Positions 11,280-24,227 are shown, counted from the first letter of the stretch. The stretch is 64,000 bases of DNA from Tetradesmus obliquus (GCA_030272155.1 CP126207.1:1674001-1738000), one strand, 5' to 3'. Notes: a model not told the origin generated them from the letters alone. Numbers and translations: made by a program.

Positions 11280-11600
11280 TGTCAGCAGCAGCAGTTCTGT
11301 GTGCAGAATGCCCAATGCCCCTAGACAGTTTGGTTTCAGCTCACCTGGCCTGCAGGGCACTCCTGGCCTGGAGGGCACTCCAGGAAGCTCAGCACAGCAC
11401 AGCTCAGCTCAGCACACCTCACCTCACCTCAACTCACCTGCTAGGCACTCCTGGATGGCGGAAGTTCGGCCGCCGGGTGGTAGCTAAACTATAGTGGTGC
11501 CAACGCAATGTTAGCAGCAGCAGTTCTGTCTGCAGAATGCCCAATGCCCCTAGACAGTTTGATTTCAGCTCACCTGGCCTGCAGGGCACTCCTGGGTGGC
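11280..11600 (-). repeat. Duplicated exon end and donor of the EGF-type gene
   Basis: The segment holding the end of exon 10 (QECPAGQ followed by GTGAGCTGAAATC) at 11510-11600 is repeated at 11280-11373 with the same donor, and further short GGAGTGCC..CCAGG copies lie at 11374-11455. These are copies of one exon-intron junction in tandem. Confidence 0.7.
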
Positions 11601-14600
11601 GGAGGTGGAGCCGGTGGTGGTGGTGCCACCCTCAGTGTTGGATCCCTTCTGGTAGCCCTTGCTGACGCCTGGGAGCGGCAAGGTGTCAAAAAGCTCCATG
11701 CCGAGCACTGCAATAAACATTCCAGCAACCGCAGCTTGTCTCAGGTGATGATTAGGTTTGCATACAACTTGCTTGTTTCCTGTCATGAGTCAGACCATCT
11801 GCGTCCTTGGGCCTGTGCGTCGCGACCGTGCTGATAGGCTGCCGTAACCGTGCATGGGACCTGCAGCGCTGCAGCTAGCTGCCGTAGATCCACAGGCCTT
11901 GGCTAAGGGCCATTGCTTCACGCGGCGATCGCTGCGCACAGCCGCCGCGGCGTGTTTGCCTTGGGCAGCGTCCGCGGCTGCCACAACATGTATCATAACG
12001 CCCTATATATCACTCGCAGCTACACGCAGCTACATCTGGAACAAGTAAATTTGAGAAGCAGCTGCGCAAAGCTGTCCAGCACAAAGCTGTTTGTGCCAGT
12101 GCGGGGGCAGCAGCAGATCCTTCTTTTTCAGTGCCTCACAACAGCTTCGTGCCTGGCAGCTTTGAAAAAGCCGCTGATTGGTGCTGCAGCGCAGCGGCTT
12201 ACTTGTGGTGCCAGTGCCAGAAAAGTCGGCAGTAGTGAGCCGAGCCTTGATGAAGCCAGTGGTGGTGGTGATTTGTGTTTGATCCATGCCTCCAGTACCG
12301 CCCACTATGATGTCTGTACCCCCGGTGACGCCTGCGCTGAGCGGGCTGTTGCACGTGAGCCGCACACCGTCCCAGATGCCCCCTGTGCGGACGACGCTGC
12401 CAGCGATAACTTTGCCAGGTGGGCAGACGTTGAAGCTGAAGCTTGAGTCTTTGGGGAGGGGGGAGGCGCGTCCAAAGGTAGGGCAGTTGACTGCACGTTT
12501 GTCGCGGCACAGGCAGCGGGAGGGGAGTGTCAGACGTGCATTCATAGGGCCGCGCTGGAATGAACCTGGCTGTTGCAGGCGGCGTGTAGAGTCACATGCA
12601 CCAAGGCATGGTGCAGAGCTGCCGTGGCTGCACGCAGGCAGTGCACTGTGTGCGGCTGCAAGTTGAAAGTTACGTGTTCTCTGCAACCGAAGCATGCAAA
12701 GCTGCTTGAGCCTAAGCTCTTCCATGCGTAAAACAGAGGAGGACAAGGGCAGGCCATATACGTGCATGTTTGTGCATCGATTGGCAAATGCAGCATGTGC
12801 CGGCAAGTGAGTTTGGCGGCTGCAGCTGCCTTAGTGAATGCACAACGGTCATGTTCCACCATCGACAACTGAAGCGGCGTTCATTTCATGGGGCGCTCAC
12901 CTGTGCAAGCGGCGCCATTCCACTGTCAGCCCAGCAGATTCAATACAGCAAACACAGAAAACAGCAGATGGCGCGTGGCGTCTGGCGTCAAAAAGCTCAA
13001 ATACACATACGTTACAGGGGCTTCAGTACATCGACATGACCAATCAACTGTTTGCTTTGCTACCGCATGGGCATGTGTGCGGCTTGCACAGGAAGACACA
13101 TATGCATGTTGTGCATGAAAGTGCCTCTGCGTGTGGCACAGCAACGAGCGTATGCAGCTGCACAACAGGGTGTGTCTGAATATGGGATATGTGTGCAGAC
13201 AGAGACACGGTGTGTGTTTGCGGGCTCTTCAGTGACTGCGTATATGAGTCATTTGAAGGCGACCACCCCCTTACAACTCACGATGGTATAGGCTGGGCAG
13301 GTGCAGCTGAAGCCAGTTCCCGGAGCTGCAGGGCAGTGGCAAGGCAGAGCAGCCACACAAGGCGATGCAGCCGCGTCGAGCACAAGGCGATGCAGCCGTG
13401 TTGAGCAATGTGTCAGCACAGCAAAAGGCAGGCTGCAACTATAAATGGCACGCAGCATTTGCGCTGGGGTGGGCGCTGTTTGCAGTGAGCAGTTCCAAGC
13501 ATCCAGGCATGCACATCAGGGACATTGCTGCGTGTCTACGCCAGATATATCTGGCTGTTCAGGTGTTACGGATGAGAACCTGAACGGTTGAATCTAAACC
13601 TGAACCCTGAAATTCACACCTTGAGGTGGTTCAATGAAGACAGTTATTGGCATGTAGAGGGCCTGCAAGTACCTTGCAGGGCCCTTTACACACCAGTGAC
13701 ATCCGATACACATACCATATGAGGTCAAGCACATGTTCATGCACACATGTACGTGTGTGGCCATGCTCACCTTTGATATCTACGCAAGAGCCAGCGACGG
13801 CCAGAGTGATGCTGTTGCAAGGATCACTGGCTGTGCCTGCGTTGCCTCGACAGCCATCAATGTCTGCAGCCACCAGCCCAAACCAGCACAAACCAGCAAC
13901 AAGTATCAAAGTAAATGCGACACGAGGTGAGGCAACAGTTTGGCCCTGCTAAGACACGATACATGTGCATATCTGTATCAAGCCAATATTCGAATCCGAA
14001 TGCATGCAAGCTGCCGTGCTGTGCCCGACATCTCAGACCGAGTCAGTGCCCTGCACCTTTCTGGACATGACACCAAACACCAAGCTGCAGACAGTTGCGG
14101 CACCCAGCTTGTCTGCATTGCTGCTCGATTAGCTTGCAAGCTAATCAAAGGCGCGGCAATCAAAAGCCGGGCAGACACACACCTTTGCAAGTGTTGGGAT
14201 AGGGGCCCACGGCCTGATACCCGGTTCCACACGTGCAGTAGTAGGCACCGTTAGCCAGATCAACGCAGCCACTGGCGCCCACAACGCCTGCACAGGGATT
14301 CTTGGCGCAAGCGGCGGTGGCTGCAGGGCAACAACCAAACTCAAACTCAAGTCGAACCCATGTGCAAGATGGCATATGTATGTCAGTGCGATCAGCTGCA
14401 ACTACACTGCAGCAGCTGCTGCAAGAGCTTGGCTTGCAACCGCTGGCAGCCTCTTACTACCAGAAACTAAACGCATTGCGGCACATGTGAGGTGATCATC
14501 ATGATCATGTGATCATCATGTCATCGTCATGTGATCATCAACACCATCATGTGTACTGTGTTGTAAAAGACATGTGTGAAGCTGCCAACATTGTGCAGGC

Positions 14601-17278
14601 TCACCCAGCTCGCAGCTGCCTGCAGGCTTGCTCCAAATCAACCCCCTAACAGGGTGAACAGTACAGGCAGATGTGGGCGGGCCGTTGTCGCCTGGCTGGT
14701 ACTTGTCTGGGCATGTTGCTGTGCAGTTCTGGCCGATGGGTGTGAAAATGCAGGTGTCATTCCACGCGCCATGCTGAATTGGAGGTGGAAGGCCGACTGG
14801 GTAGCATGTGGCTGCATTGTAGACATTGCAGGACAGGTGCTGGTGGGTGTGCAGAATGCATTTGGAGCATGTAATGGATTGTAGCGCAACATATGCTTGG
14901 GTGTGCTTGAGGTTGACTCATGTGGTGCATTCCAACCTGAGGCCGCACAATGCCGCTGTCAGCCTGACAGTGCAGCCTGACAGTACAGCCTGACAGTGCA
15001 GCCTGACAGTGCAGCCTGACAGTGCAGCCTGACAATGCAGCCTGACAGTGCAGCATGACAAAGCCGCATGACAGTGCAGCCTGACAGTGCAGCATGACAT
15101 TGCAGCCTGACAGTGCAGCCTGACAGTGCAGCATGACATTGCAGCCTGACAGTGCAGCCTGACACTGCAGCCTGACATTGCAGCCTGACACTGCAGCCTG
15201 ACAGTGTAGCTGTCAGCCTGACAGTGCAGCCTTCCTCTGATTGCATGCCGGGTGCACTAGAGGCAGTGCAGGAATGCAAGCATATGTATGTTGCAGCGCT
15301 GCCGTCGTAACACTTGCAAGCCCTGGCAACAACGTTTACAGCGCAGCTGTGATGCATCATAGCAATCCGTGATCTGGTACTCCACACATGTGCTGCAAAT
15401 ACATGCCATGGGCCTATGCCAAAACTATGCATCAAGCAGCTTGGTACTCCTTAGCCGACTGGCTTTATATACGGCCGTGTATGTTTGCACGCCCGCACCA
15501 CCTGTTCGGGCGTTGGTGAAGTGTGTGCGTGCATGTGTGTGCCTGTGAAAACACCTCCTTATTTTACTTGCCAGTTGCTGACTACACAATTGTGCTGCAC
15601 AATGCAGTTGAACTGCACACACTGTGGGGATACTTACTTGGTTCTGGGAATGGCACACAAACGCCAACATCAACATAGGATTGTGTGCCGAACATGCACT
15701 GCGACTTGGAAGAGCATTTGAGCTCGCAAACGCCGCCGCAGCCGTCCTTAACTGCTGGGCCACAGCCACCGAATGGCTCCACCTCTAAGTTGCTGGTGCA
15801 TGTAGGCTGCACGGCAGGCGGGAAAGCATAAAGTCCAGTATGGGTAGCAGCTGCTGGAAAGACGTGTGTGTTTGATGAAGACACATTGCATTTCATGCCA
15901 CCTGTCCTTCACTGCTGGGCCAGCAGCCAAGCGGCTCACCCTCTGAGTTATTGAAGTGTGTGGGATGCAGGCATGAAAAGGGAAACCAAGTAAGGGGTTG
16001 GCAGCTATTGATGACAGGGGCACGCAACGTTGCGATTGGAGACAAACAGCAGTCATCAGACACAGTCGGTAAGACAAGTCTAACTTGTATCAAGCCAAGT
16101 TTCACTACAGCATTCAGGCAACCAGAAGAACAAACTGCAGGTAGCAAGCTCCCAACAGATGAACACAACACACTCAGAATAGAAACCATTCCACCCATGG
16201 TGTGCCTGATTGTTGGCTACCGCCATCCATCAATCCACCCACATCCAAACAATTTCTGCACCGTTGAACGCTTGCGCTTTGTTTGGTGTTGTCACTCGTC
16301 CTAGCTACGCACAGCGTGCACACTATCTCACTATGCTGGATGCCACATCTAAATACTCTGATAGTAGGTTGACACCAGCAACAATTCATGGCTGCCGTAA
16401 CAGCAGCTTCAACTGGCGGGGTGCGCTTGTCATCCATTCCCACTGGCTCAGAGCTCAAACAGAGCACTCACCGTGCACTTGACGGCCACACATGTGCCAT
16501 CCTGGCACTGCAATGGAAGCCCTGCAATCTTCTTTCCAACGCGCCTAGCAGCACCAGCACCAGCGCATGTGTTCGTGCACACGCCGCCGCATCCATCTGC
16601 AGCAAAATTGCGGCACGCATAATACGAGATCAACTTCTAGCTGAGCCGAAACATGGCACACACCATATGTATGCTCGTAGTCACAGGGTCGTAGCACGGT
16701 CGTAGCAACTCGTTATGCGCGCTTACGCAATTGAATCAGATGGCATACATATCCGGCGCCGGTACTGCAGCACCCACGATTGAGCTGTCATATGAGCAGA
16801 TTTGGCATGTTGGTCAATCCAGCAAAACAGGTTTTCTTACGTTGGATGCATAGTGAACTCACCGGACACTGCGCCACATTGACCCCCGATTGGCACATTG
16901 CCAGTGCTGTTGCAGGAGGGCTGCAGAACAACACCAGCAGTTTTTGCAGTAGCGTGAAACGATGCAGGATGTTGCCGACGCATGGTGTGGCATATCAGCC
17001 TTGGACATGCTGTAAGCTATATTATAATCTATTAGCTCAATTGGATGCTATTGATGGTGACCATAAGCAAGTAGCTGACTCTGTGACATGTCTGATCCAG
17101 AACAGCAGCATAGAGAAATTGCCAGCAGATGTCGGTGCCACAGACAGAATAAGACTTGGGATGGCCGCGCCCCTACCCTGCATGGTATTGCTTCGCACAT
17201 TCCAGGAGATGAGCTGCTTCTGTGGCGGGTGCTGCTGCCAGCAGGGCATGCCGTGCTGCATGAGCGGCAGCACAAGAC

Positions 17279-17311
<33 letters not shown>

Positions 17312-18510
17312 GCAGCAGCAGCAGCAGCAACAGATCATGAGCTAGCTAAGTGTACATCTATGAGCTGATGAAAGCTTCGCCTACGCGTTGCTGATGAAGC
17401 ATGTGAGGCACAAGATGTTCAAGGCCTTGCAACCCTGGGCACTGCATGTTTACTCAGCAACATGCAGCATTTGTTCATGCAATGTCATGTGCCAGAGCAC
17501 GCCATACCGGTTGATGTCTTGGAAACTATGCAGTGTTTTGAATTGTTGAATTGTTGAAAAGTACGCAGTGTCCTGTGCCGAAGGCCACCGTACCAGTTGA
17601 TCGTTGAATTGGCGGGGCCGCCGGGGGACCAAGTACCAATGGGGCAAGCTGTGCAAGGCAGCGGTCCAGTGTGCCCCGGCTTGCAATCTGACAAGGGCAG
17701 AACAAAGTGCCAAGCACAAACAGTAGCAAAGGTCAGGCAGGGCAGCCGGTAATGCGCCACACGCTATACAAACAATACTTCATTTTGTTTGACATTTTTC
17801 TGCATGGCAGTATGCACATACATGTCTTCTTCAACTTCTTGACGAAGCCACCTGCTGGGCAGATTCAGCCAGGCGTGACAGTTTGCTGCATACACAGTAA
17901 ATGCCTGCTGCAGGGACACATTCCCAACACACACTTGCTCTCGCCCTGGCACACGTGTTTTGCTGACACAAGATGCTGCCTGCTTGCACAGGCAGTGGCA
18001 AGCACTTCCAGTGGCGACGCAGTGCAGCCGCTGCACCTGAACTCAGGCATGACTCGCACCCAGGTTCAGCTAGGTCCAACATCCTGACTGCCTCATTCAT
18101 ATTCTGATGGTTTGGAATTGTCATGTTCCTGTGGTGCGGATGGCACGTGTAATGCAAAGGGTACCAACGGCAATTGTCGACAGCTGCAGCTTTTCCACGC
18201 TCTTAGGGTTGACAAATGACATACCACTGTCGCTTTAGGCCAGGCTGTGCTGATGATGTCAGCACTCACATGAACAGCGCTCACTGCCGAATGTAGCAGT
18301 TGTGGAATCTCCAGGGCAGGGCGAGCACACTGGGCCGGTATTGTTCGTGGCAAAGAATGGCGCTCCGGTTGAAAAGGATCCGACTGGGCACTCCAGGCAG
18401 GAAGGGGCAGCAGTGACGGGCACTCCAGCAGCTGGGTCGGTAGTGAAAGTGAGGTTGAAGTACCGCCCAGGCAGGCACGCTAGGGGGCAACGGCGATGGC
18501 AAGCATGTGG

Positions 18511-18573
<63 letters not shown>

Positions 18574-19875
18574 TGCGGGTGTTTTGGTTGAGTTGCAATA
18601 CCTGGGGTTGGCTGTGTGCATTTGCTGTTTACAACTGGCCTATGGTGGACGTGAGCCAGACACAATAATCAACAACAATGAGTGCATACAGTGCAATAAC
18701 AGTGAGTGCATACAGTGCAATAACAGTGAGTGCATACAGTGCTGAACAACACATGTGATCATTCAGCAGATAGACAGTTGGTTGGTTGTATTGATAAAAT
18801 GACGTAACATCAATAGCGCTGGGTGAGCATGCTCGTGCTATTGCAGGGCAGGGCCGGGCCGGGCCGGGCCGGGCCGGGCCGGGCCGGGCAGGGCAGGGCA
18901 GGGCAGGGCAGGGCAGGGCAGGGCAGGGCAGGGCAGGGCAGGGCAGGGCAGGGCAGGGCAGGGCAGGGCAGGGCAGGGCAGGGCAGGGCAGGGCAGGGCA
19001 GGGCAGGGCAGGGCAGGGCAGGGCAGGGCAGGGCAGGGCAGGGCAGGGCAGGGCAGGGCAGGGCAGGGCAGGGCAGGGCAGGGCAGGGCAGGGCAGGGCA
19101 GGGCAGGGCAGGGCAGGGCAGGGCAGGGCAGGGCAGGGCAGGGCAGGGCAGGGCAGGGCAGGGCAGGGCAGGGCAGGGCAGGGCAGGGCAGGGCAGGGCA
19201 GGGCAGGGCAGGGCAGGGCAGGGCAGGGCAGGGCAGGGCAGGGCAGGGCAGGGCAGGGCAGGGCAGGGCAGGGCAGGGCAGGGCAGGGCAGGGCAGGGCA
19301 GGGCAGGGCAGGGCAGGGCAGGGCAGGGCAGGGCAGGGCAGGGCAGGGCAGGGCAGGGCAGGGCAGGGCAGGGCAGGGCAGGGCAGGGTGGATGGCTGTT
19401 GCTCACCATTGCACGCTGTCGAGCCGACAGCGGTTGTTGTCATGCCCAGCTTGATGCATGAAGTGCAACGGCTGGTGCCCGGCTCTGCCTTGTTGAATCC
19501 AATCGGGCATGCTGCACAACTTGCATTGGATGTCAGACTGACTTGATAGCCGGCCTTGCAGCACACGCAGCGCCGCTCTCGGCGCTTGCCACCGGCCTCA
19601 CACACCCGGCAGTTTGTGGTACACTGGGTGGTGTAGGCAGATGCATTGAGGCCCTTGAGGTCGCTGGTGTCGCAAACATCAGGGATGTCACGTGTCGCCG
19701 ACGTCTGCTGTAAGTCGGCACCATTCACAGTCGCTCCTTCTGTGCTGCGCAGGTCCCTGGCAGCATGTGCCATGCGGACATCAAGCACTGCACAAGTTGC
19801 ACACAGCGCCACTGCAAGCAGTAGCATTTGCAGGCGCTGTAGCGGACGGCCCGGGCTTGCAGAGGTCGTAGTCAT
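11574..19875 (-). CDS. Secreted multi-domain Cys-rich protein with ephrin-receptor-like and EGF modules
   Basis: Ten exons join with consistent phases: 19407-19875, 18270-18479, 17589-17687, 16472-16596, 15638-15806, 14183-14320, 13771-13863, 13282-13325, 12203-12554, 11574-11707. The ATG at 19873-19875 gives a hydrophobic signal (LQMLLLAVALCATCAVLDV). Next come GCC2_GCC3/ephrin-receptor-like Cys repeats (CAACPIGF, CLECPVGSFSTGAP, CTACPIGTWSPGG), two DGCGGVC modules, an EGF domain (NPCAGVVGASGCVDLANG..CTCGTGYQ) and a DID-initiated EGF_CA split over two exons (DIDGCRG .. GSCVDIK, FSCTCPA). Exon 9 carries NVCPPGKVIAGSVVRTGGIW, and exon 10 starts what looks like the same type of unit (ECPAGQ). 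The 3' end below 11574 is unresolved. Probably a cell-wall, matrix or surface protein; the ligand is unknown. The first intron holds the GGGCA array. Confidence 0.75.
14950..15235. repeat. ~13-bp minisatellite (TGCAGCCTGACAG)
   Basis: About 20 imperfect units of TGCAGCCTGACAG, with interspersed GCATGACA variants, in an intron of the EGF-type gene. Confidence 0.9.
15898..15952 (-). repeat. Partial copy of exon 15638-15806
   Basis: On the minus strand ACTCAGAGGGTGAGCC..GGCCCAGCAGTGAAGGACAGG parallels the exon text ACTTAGAGGTGGAGCC..GGCCCAGCAGTTAAGGACGG. The copy is frame-broken and lies just upstream, in transcription order, of the intact exon. Confidence 0.6.
17280..17331 (-). repeat. CTG tract (intronic, sense strand)
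   Basis: AGC/CAG run on the plus strand, CTG on the gene's sense strand, interrupted by two GGC/AAC units. Lies in the intron between exons 3 and 4 of the EGF-type gene. Confidence 0.85.
18513..18569 (-). repeat. CTG tract just upstream of an exon
   Basis: About 19 pure GCA/CAG units on the plus strand (CTG in gene sense), ending about 30 bp before the acceptor of exon 18270-18479. Confidence 0.9.
18846..19385. repeat. 540-bp GGGCA/GGGCC pentanucleotide array
   Basis: 108 consecutive pentamers: one GGGCA, seven GGGCC, then 100 GGGCA with no interruption that I can see. It fills intron 1 of the EGF-type gene, so the pre-mRNA contains (TGCCC)n. It keeps all frames open, which explains the long ALPCPALPCP and GRAGQGRAGQ frames. 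Confidence 0.95.
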
Positions 19876-20179
19876 TGGTGACAGGGATGCCAACCTGCAT
19901 CAAGACCTGCAATACAGCAGCACCAGCAGCAGCAGCAGCAGCAGCAGGTGTGAATTTTATGAATAGTATTAGCCAGCGGTGATCCAATTCCTGGTGGTGA
20001 GCAGCAATGCCACTCACGCCACTTGCAGCACGTGCACCGTGTTGCGATGGCAGACCGCGCTGAGGTTGTAGTGGGATTAAGACTGCTGCCCCTCGCTTAC
20101 ACTCTGAAATCGATCCCCGCACTTGCGACGCACATTTTCTTGGGCAGCTCGACGGTTGCGCTTGCTCGAGCGTTAGCAC

Positions 20180-21040
20180 TGCCGCTGCGACGGAATACAG
20201 TCAATGAAAGTAACACTCCTAAATAAAGTAGTCAATGATTTCACAAGATTAAAAACTGCATTGACGGCGTCCTACCAGCGAAGTGCAGGCGCAAGGTCCA
20301 CTGAAGTTCGGGTGACCACTCACTCGGCCGATGTACTCGCGGTTGCACTGCCTGCTTGCACACAAGATGAGGCGCTCCGTAAGCTGAAATGTTCCACAGG
20401 GTGTTAACAATCCCTGTATACGGTGGAATAAATCATTGCATGCTTGAACGCGTATGGTCCGCTAACTCCCGAATTTCGCATTTACTGGGTCTGATGCGAC
20501 TTTCAGTTGGATTAGCTAACCGAATATCCTAGACTTCGTAGAGAGCTTGGGTAATCTTCAGAGCTCCAACATTTTCATCATTCCATACGTGTCAAGCACC
20601 TCAGCGTTCACCTCTTCGATCGAAGTGGCTACCCCGCTCCACTATAGAACAATGATTACTTCCCCACCTAAGACCGTGATTATCAGAATTCAGGCTGTGT
20701 GAACAATGCTATGAGCTAGAATGGTAATATCTGGGCAATACTGCGGCTTTGCATACCAGTGTTGCCGACAGGCGCCCAGATTCCGTCTCAGCTGTCAACA
20801 GTTCAACGATTATGCTATCATGACTTGCGATCAAGGTGCTTGCGTTCCAGCTTCGTTTGGCAAAAGTTAGTTCAGAAAACTGTAGTATTTTCTGATGGAA
20901 GTGTCTTGGTGTTCAGTGAATGCTACAATTGTATTCACCAAGTGCTCTCAGCGCGGGTGGTGACAGTACTGCTTCCAGTCGCACACAAACTCCGCCACTG
21001 CGGCTCATTGTCACCCATGTAATCACTTGAAGTCAATCAT
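20180..21040. other. Intergenic region upstream of the EGF-type gene
   Basis: No gene seen. About 20200-20720 is AT-richer than the flanks and would hold the promoter of the minus-strand EGF-type gene. No specific motif can be assigned. Confidence 0.4.
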
Positions 21041-21043
21041 ATC

Positions 21044-21195
21044 TACAGTAGGTGCCGGGCACTGGCCTGGTCAGAAAGGATTGCAGGAATCTGTGTCGTG
21101 TTTTCTCTCTGTTCGATTTCTTCACCCTCTCCAACAATGGCAGAAGAGAAATTGCGTGCCTGTCGTGCGTGCTGGGCTGCTTGGTCACTACTTGC
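21044..21195 (-). CDS. Possible C-terminal exon of the aquaporin-like gene
   Basis: After a TTGCCGCCCGCAG acceptor an open minus-strand stretch of about 50 codons reads DTAASSDQAAQHARQARN, then a polar acidic segment ending SDQASARHLL and a stop. It lies downstream of the MIP exons and would suit a cytoplasmic tail. It has no domain of its own and the link is positional only. Confidence 0.2.
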
Positions 21196-21839
21196 TGCGG
21201 TATCTGCGGGCGGCAAGGGTGGAAATACGGCTGTAGCTTGCAGGGGCAGGCTTAGTCTAAAGCTGAGTGCCGCTCAACGCTGTGCTTTGCTGCTGCCACT
21301 GGCAGCAGTCGGGTGGCACCCGACTGCTGCACTCGGACACTAGCGCAGCGCTGGCTGGCACACCACTGTTGTTTTGTCACCCTCTGTGGGTTGTTATGGG
21401 AAAGACACTGAGAGCTGCTGCGACAACAGTGTATTGGAGATGCTTGCTGCAGTGTGGGATGGCAGTAGGAACCTTTCCTGAGCTGCCACGATGTGAAGTA
21501 TGTGGTGTGCAGTGAACGTGGCTGAGCAGTTCAACAGGCACAGGGCTGGAAAGCAGGCTGCAGCTGAAGCCTGTGCCAATATAGTATTGGAAGTGACTTT
21601 GAATGTATGCTGTTCCAGCTGCAGCAGTTCTGCTGCAGCAAGAATCGCTCTTACCTAACTGCTGCTGCGCATACACCCGTGTTGTATCTGACTGTGCGCT
21701 TGCTATCCGAGCTGACACTGGCAGCCCTCACGTCAAATCATTTGACACGTTCTCAGCCAGCAGGAGGCTGCAGGGTCCCACCAGCTTATTCATGTTAGCG
21801 CAGAACAGCGCTGGGAGCTGCATGCACGGCAGGCCGCAC

Positions 21840-22446
21840 CTGTGCCAGCATGTACACGGCTGCGGGGACAGTCAGGCCATGCGCAGCAGAATCACTGCCT
21901 GCTACAGACGCAGTTGACGCAAGGCACAGCATGCTGCACAGCGCAGTGTGTGGGCCGCACCTGTGCCAGCATGTACATGGCTGCAGGGGTCCAGGCCATG
22001 CGCAGCAGCAGACTCACTGCCTGCTACAGAAGCATTTGACAGCATGGTCATGTGCCCAGCTAGCAGAAGCGTTGCAACATGCCAATGAAGCACCCTAACG
22101 AACACATACACAGGGCAAGCGGGCACACAGCAGGCCGCACCTGCGCCAGCATGTACATGGCTGCAGGGGCCCAGGCCAAGTGGCCTGACAGTGCAGCAGC
22201 CAGACTAATGCCGGGGTTGAGGTGCCCGCCAGAGTGGCGCGCAAACGTGGCCACTGTGTAGCGGGGGCATGGCAGCAGGGCAGCACGCAGAAGTCGGGGT
22301 TTTGGTTACGCGGCAGGCAGCAATGCATGTGCACAGTATGGCTAGCAGGGGCAACAGTGCATGTAATGAGGCTGGCAAAACAGGGTGTGGTGCTGCGGTG
22401 TGTGGGTTGAGGCGGCCGCCAGAGTGGCGCGCAAACGTGGCCACTG
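21840..22446 (-). repeat. Duplicated half-exons of the aquaporin-like gene
   Basis: The exon 22141-22253 has partial copies on both sides. The second half (PAAMYMLAQ then GTGCGG donor) recurs at about 21955-22010 and, more decayed with an in-frame stop, at 21838-21890. The first half (VATFARHSGGRLNP) recurs at 22404-22446 after its own CTGCAG acceptor. Confidence 0.7.
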
Positions 22447-23154
22447 CAGGCAATAGCATGCAGACAGAGCGTCCGGCAGCCATGTAGCTCGTTGGCTGGC
22501 ACGAGCAGCAATGCATATGGTGATCGTGGTGAGCACTGTGTGATGCTGTGGGCGCGATTGTGTAGTGCCGGCTTGGAACAGCAGAGATTGCACAGTGAAC
22601 TGCTGTACACCACTACATGTGGCAGAGTTGTCAGGCACACTGAGACCCGTCCGACTTGCAGGACACTCACTGAGCGCGGCGAAGACGGCAGCAATGCGCA
22701 GGGGCACCAGAGTCGACCCCGCAAACAGTTGCAGCAGCAGAGTGCCAAGGAACCTGAAAGTAGGGCAGCAGGGCATGTTTGTGAGTTGCGGCATGCGCAA
22801 TTTGGCAGCACTCCCAAGACAAATTGATGGGCTGCACTGCCGGCATGAAGGGTGCATTGCACAGCAATCACGCTGTTTGCAGTGCTGCGGTGCTGTGTAC
22901 AGCACATGCTCTGCATGCATGCATGCATGCGCACATTTGTCCACATTTGATCCAGCATGCTTAATGGATAGCAGTAGAAAACGGCATGCATACAATTGGC
23001 CATAGAGCTGGCCAGCAAATGCTCAGCTCGACTGTCGACTCTGCAGCACTGCTGCTGCTATGGCGCTGCATGCATGACCAACACGCCACCATGCATGGGC
23101 CGCTGTTGCCTGACGAGGATCCTCTGGGAAATCTGCTGTGCCTGTTCCCGACAT
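22141..23154 (-). CDS. Aquaporin/MIP-like channel, partial or decaying
   Basis: Candidate exons are 23090-23154 (ATG; MSGTGTADFPEDPRQATA), 22671-22753 and 22141-22253, with matching phases 2 and 1. The product reads FLGTLLLQLFAGST (like MIP helix 1), then ATFARHSGGHLNPGISLAAA. The latter is the MIP loop-B motif (SGGHxNPA) with Gly in place of Ala, followed by AMYMLAQ as in helix 3. MIPs carry water or small solutes across membranes. The distance from helix 1 to NPG is shorter than in typical MIPs, so an exon may be missing. The second half of the channel, including the second NPA, was not found. It may be a pseudogene or an incompletely read gene. Confidence 0.5.
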
Positions 23155-23159
23155 ATTCG

Positions 23160-24227
23160 CTGTGACTGTAGCAACACTGCACAAATCAAACTGCATTGGA
23201 GTCTTTCTATCTGGAGCATGCACCTGTCAAACGCCAATGCATGCTTCGCAATGCCAGCCACTGCTTAGCTGGCCCAGCTGCAGCTCAATCAGCGCTGACT
23301 GTGCCCTGGCCCACTCACTCTGCTGAAGCGCTGCTTGCACCGACAATGTCCTCCCGAAGCATCCAGGGCCTATCCTGGTGCCTGTTGCGGGAGCTTGTGG
23401 GCATCATTCTGTATGAATGTGTGGTCAAAAGGTACCGTAAGCAGAGACGCTGCTGTGCCGGTTGCTGTTTCGAAGCTGTGATGCCGGAGGCAGTAATGTG
23501 TGAGCTGATACGTATTCCAAGCAGCGTATATTGTCTATGGCGTTGCACGCGAGGAGTGTTTACTGCGGGTGTAAACGGCGTGTCCAATGATCTGATGAAA
23601 GCATGATTCCTGACCGTTGTTGGATGACCAATTGTCCAGCGAAAACAAAACTTTACACATTCTGTTGATGTATTTAGCATGAAACTAGCGGCCAATGAGC
23701 CCTCGCGACATATGTAAGGGCGATCATCCTGCAGAAGCGGTTAGTCTAGTGCCACCGATGCTGCGCACAGCCTCGGCCGCTGCAGCCTCCGATGCAGCAG
23801 TATATTCGGTAGAAAATTGCGTTTTTGTTGCGGAAGAACCCCCTTTAGGTGAGCACGAGGTGACTGTACCCTGGATCATGACAGTAACCAGCTACCTTTA
23901 CTACATATGCAGCTGCACTTCCACCACACTGCCACTCAGAAACCTTACATTCAGGCTCGTTTCCAGCCTACAGGAAGGGTAGCAGCCGGTCACCACAGCA
24001 AGTGTCTGCCGGGTCGTAATCTTGGTGAGCGGCAGGGCGTCTCCTGAGCTCCACGCAACTCTCAGAACAACTATCGCGCTCTCTTTTGCTACTTTCACTG
24101 GGTTCGATCATGATCAGCGTGTCTAGCAGCTCCGAAAAGCAACGGACGATGGTCACCGGTGACACCGCCGCTTTGTACGCTTTCCCTGTCGTGACGCACC
24201 GTGCAATGCAGGAAACTATCTTTTGAA
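23160..24227. other. Intergenic, no confident gene
   Basis: A plus frame at about 23695-23852 (ASAAAASDAAVYSVENC..) ends at a GTGAGC donor but has no identifiable partner exon. The rest shows nothing recognisable. It would include the promoter of the Cys-rich gene starting at 24228. Confidence 0.35.

Noticed and set aside
18810-19893. Very long frames of ALPCP or GRAGQ repeats on both strands
   Set aside because: They are only the translation of the 540-bp GGGCA array. The real minus-strand exon ends at the GTGAGC donor at 19406, before the array.
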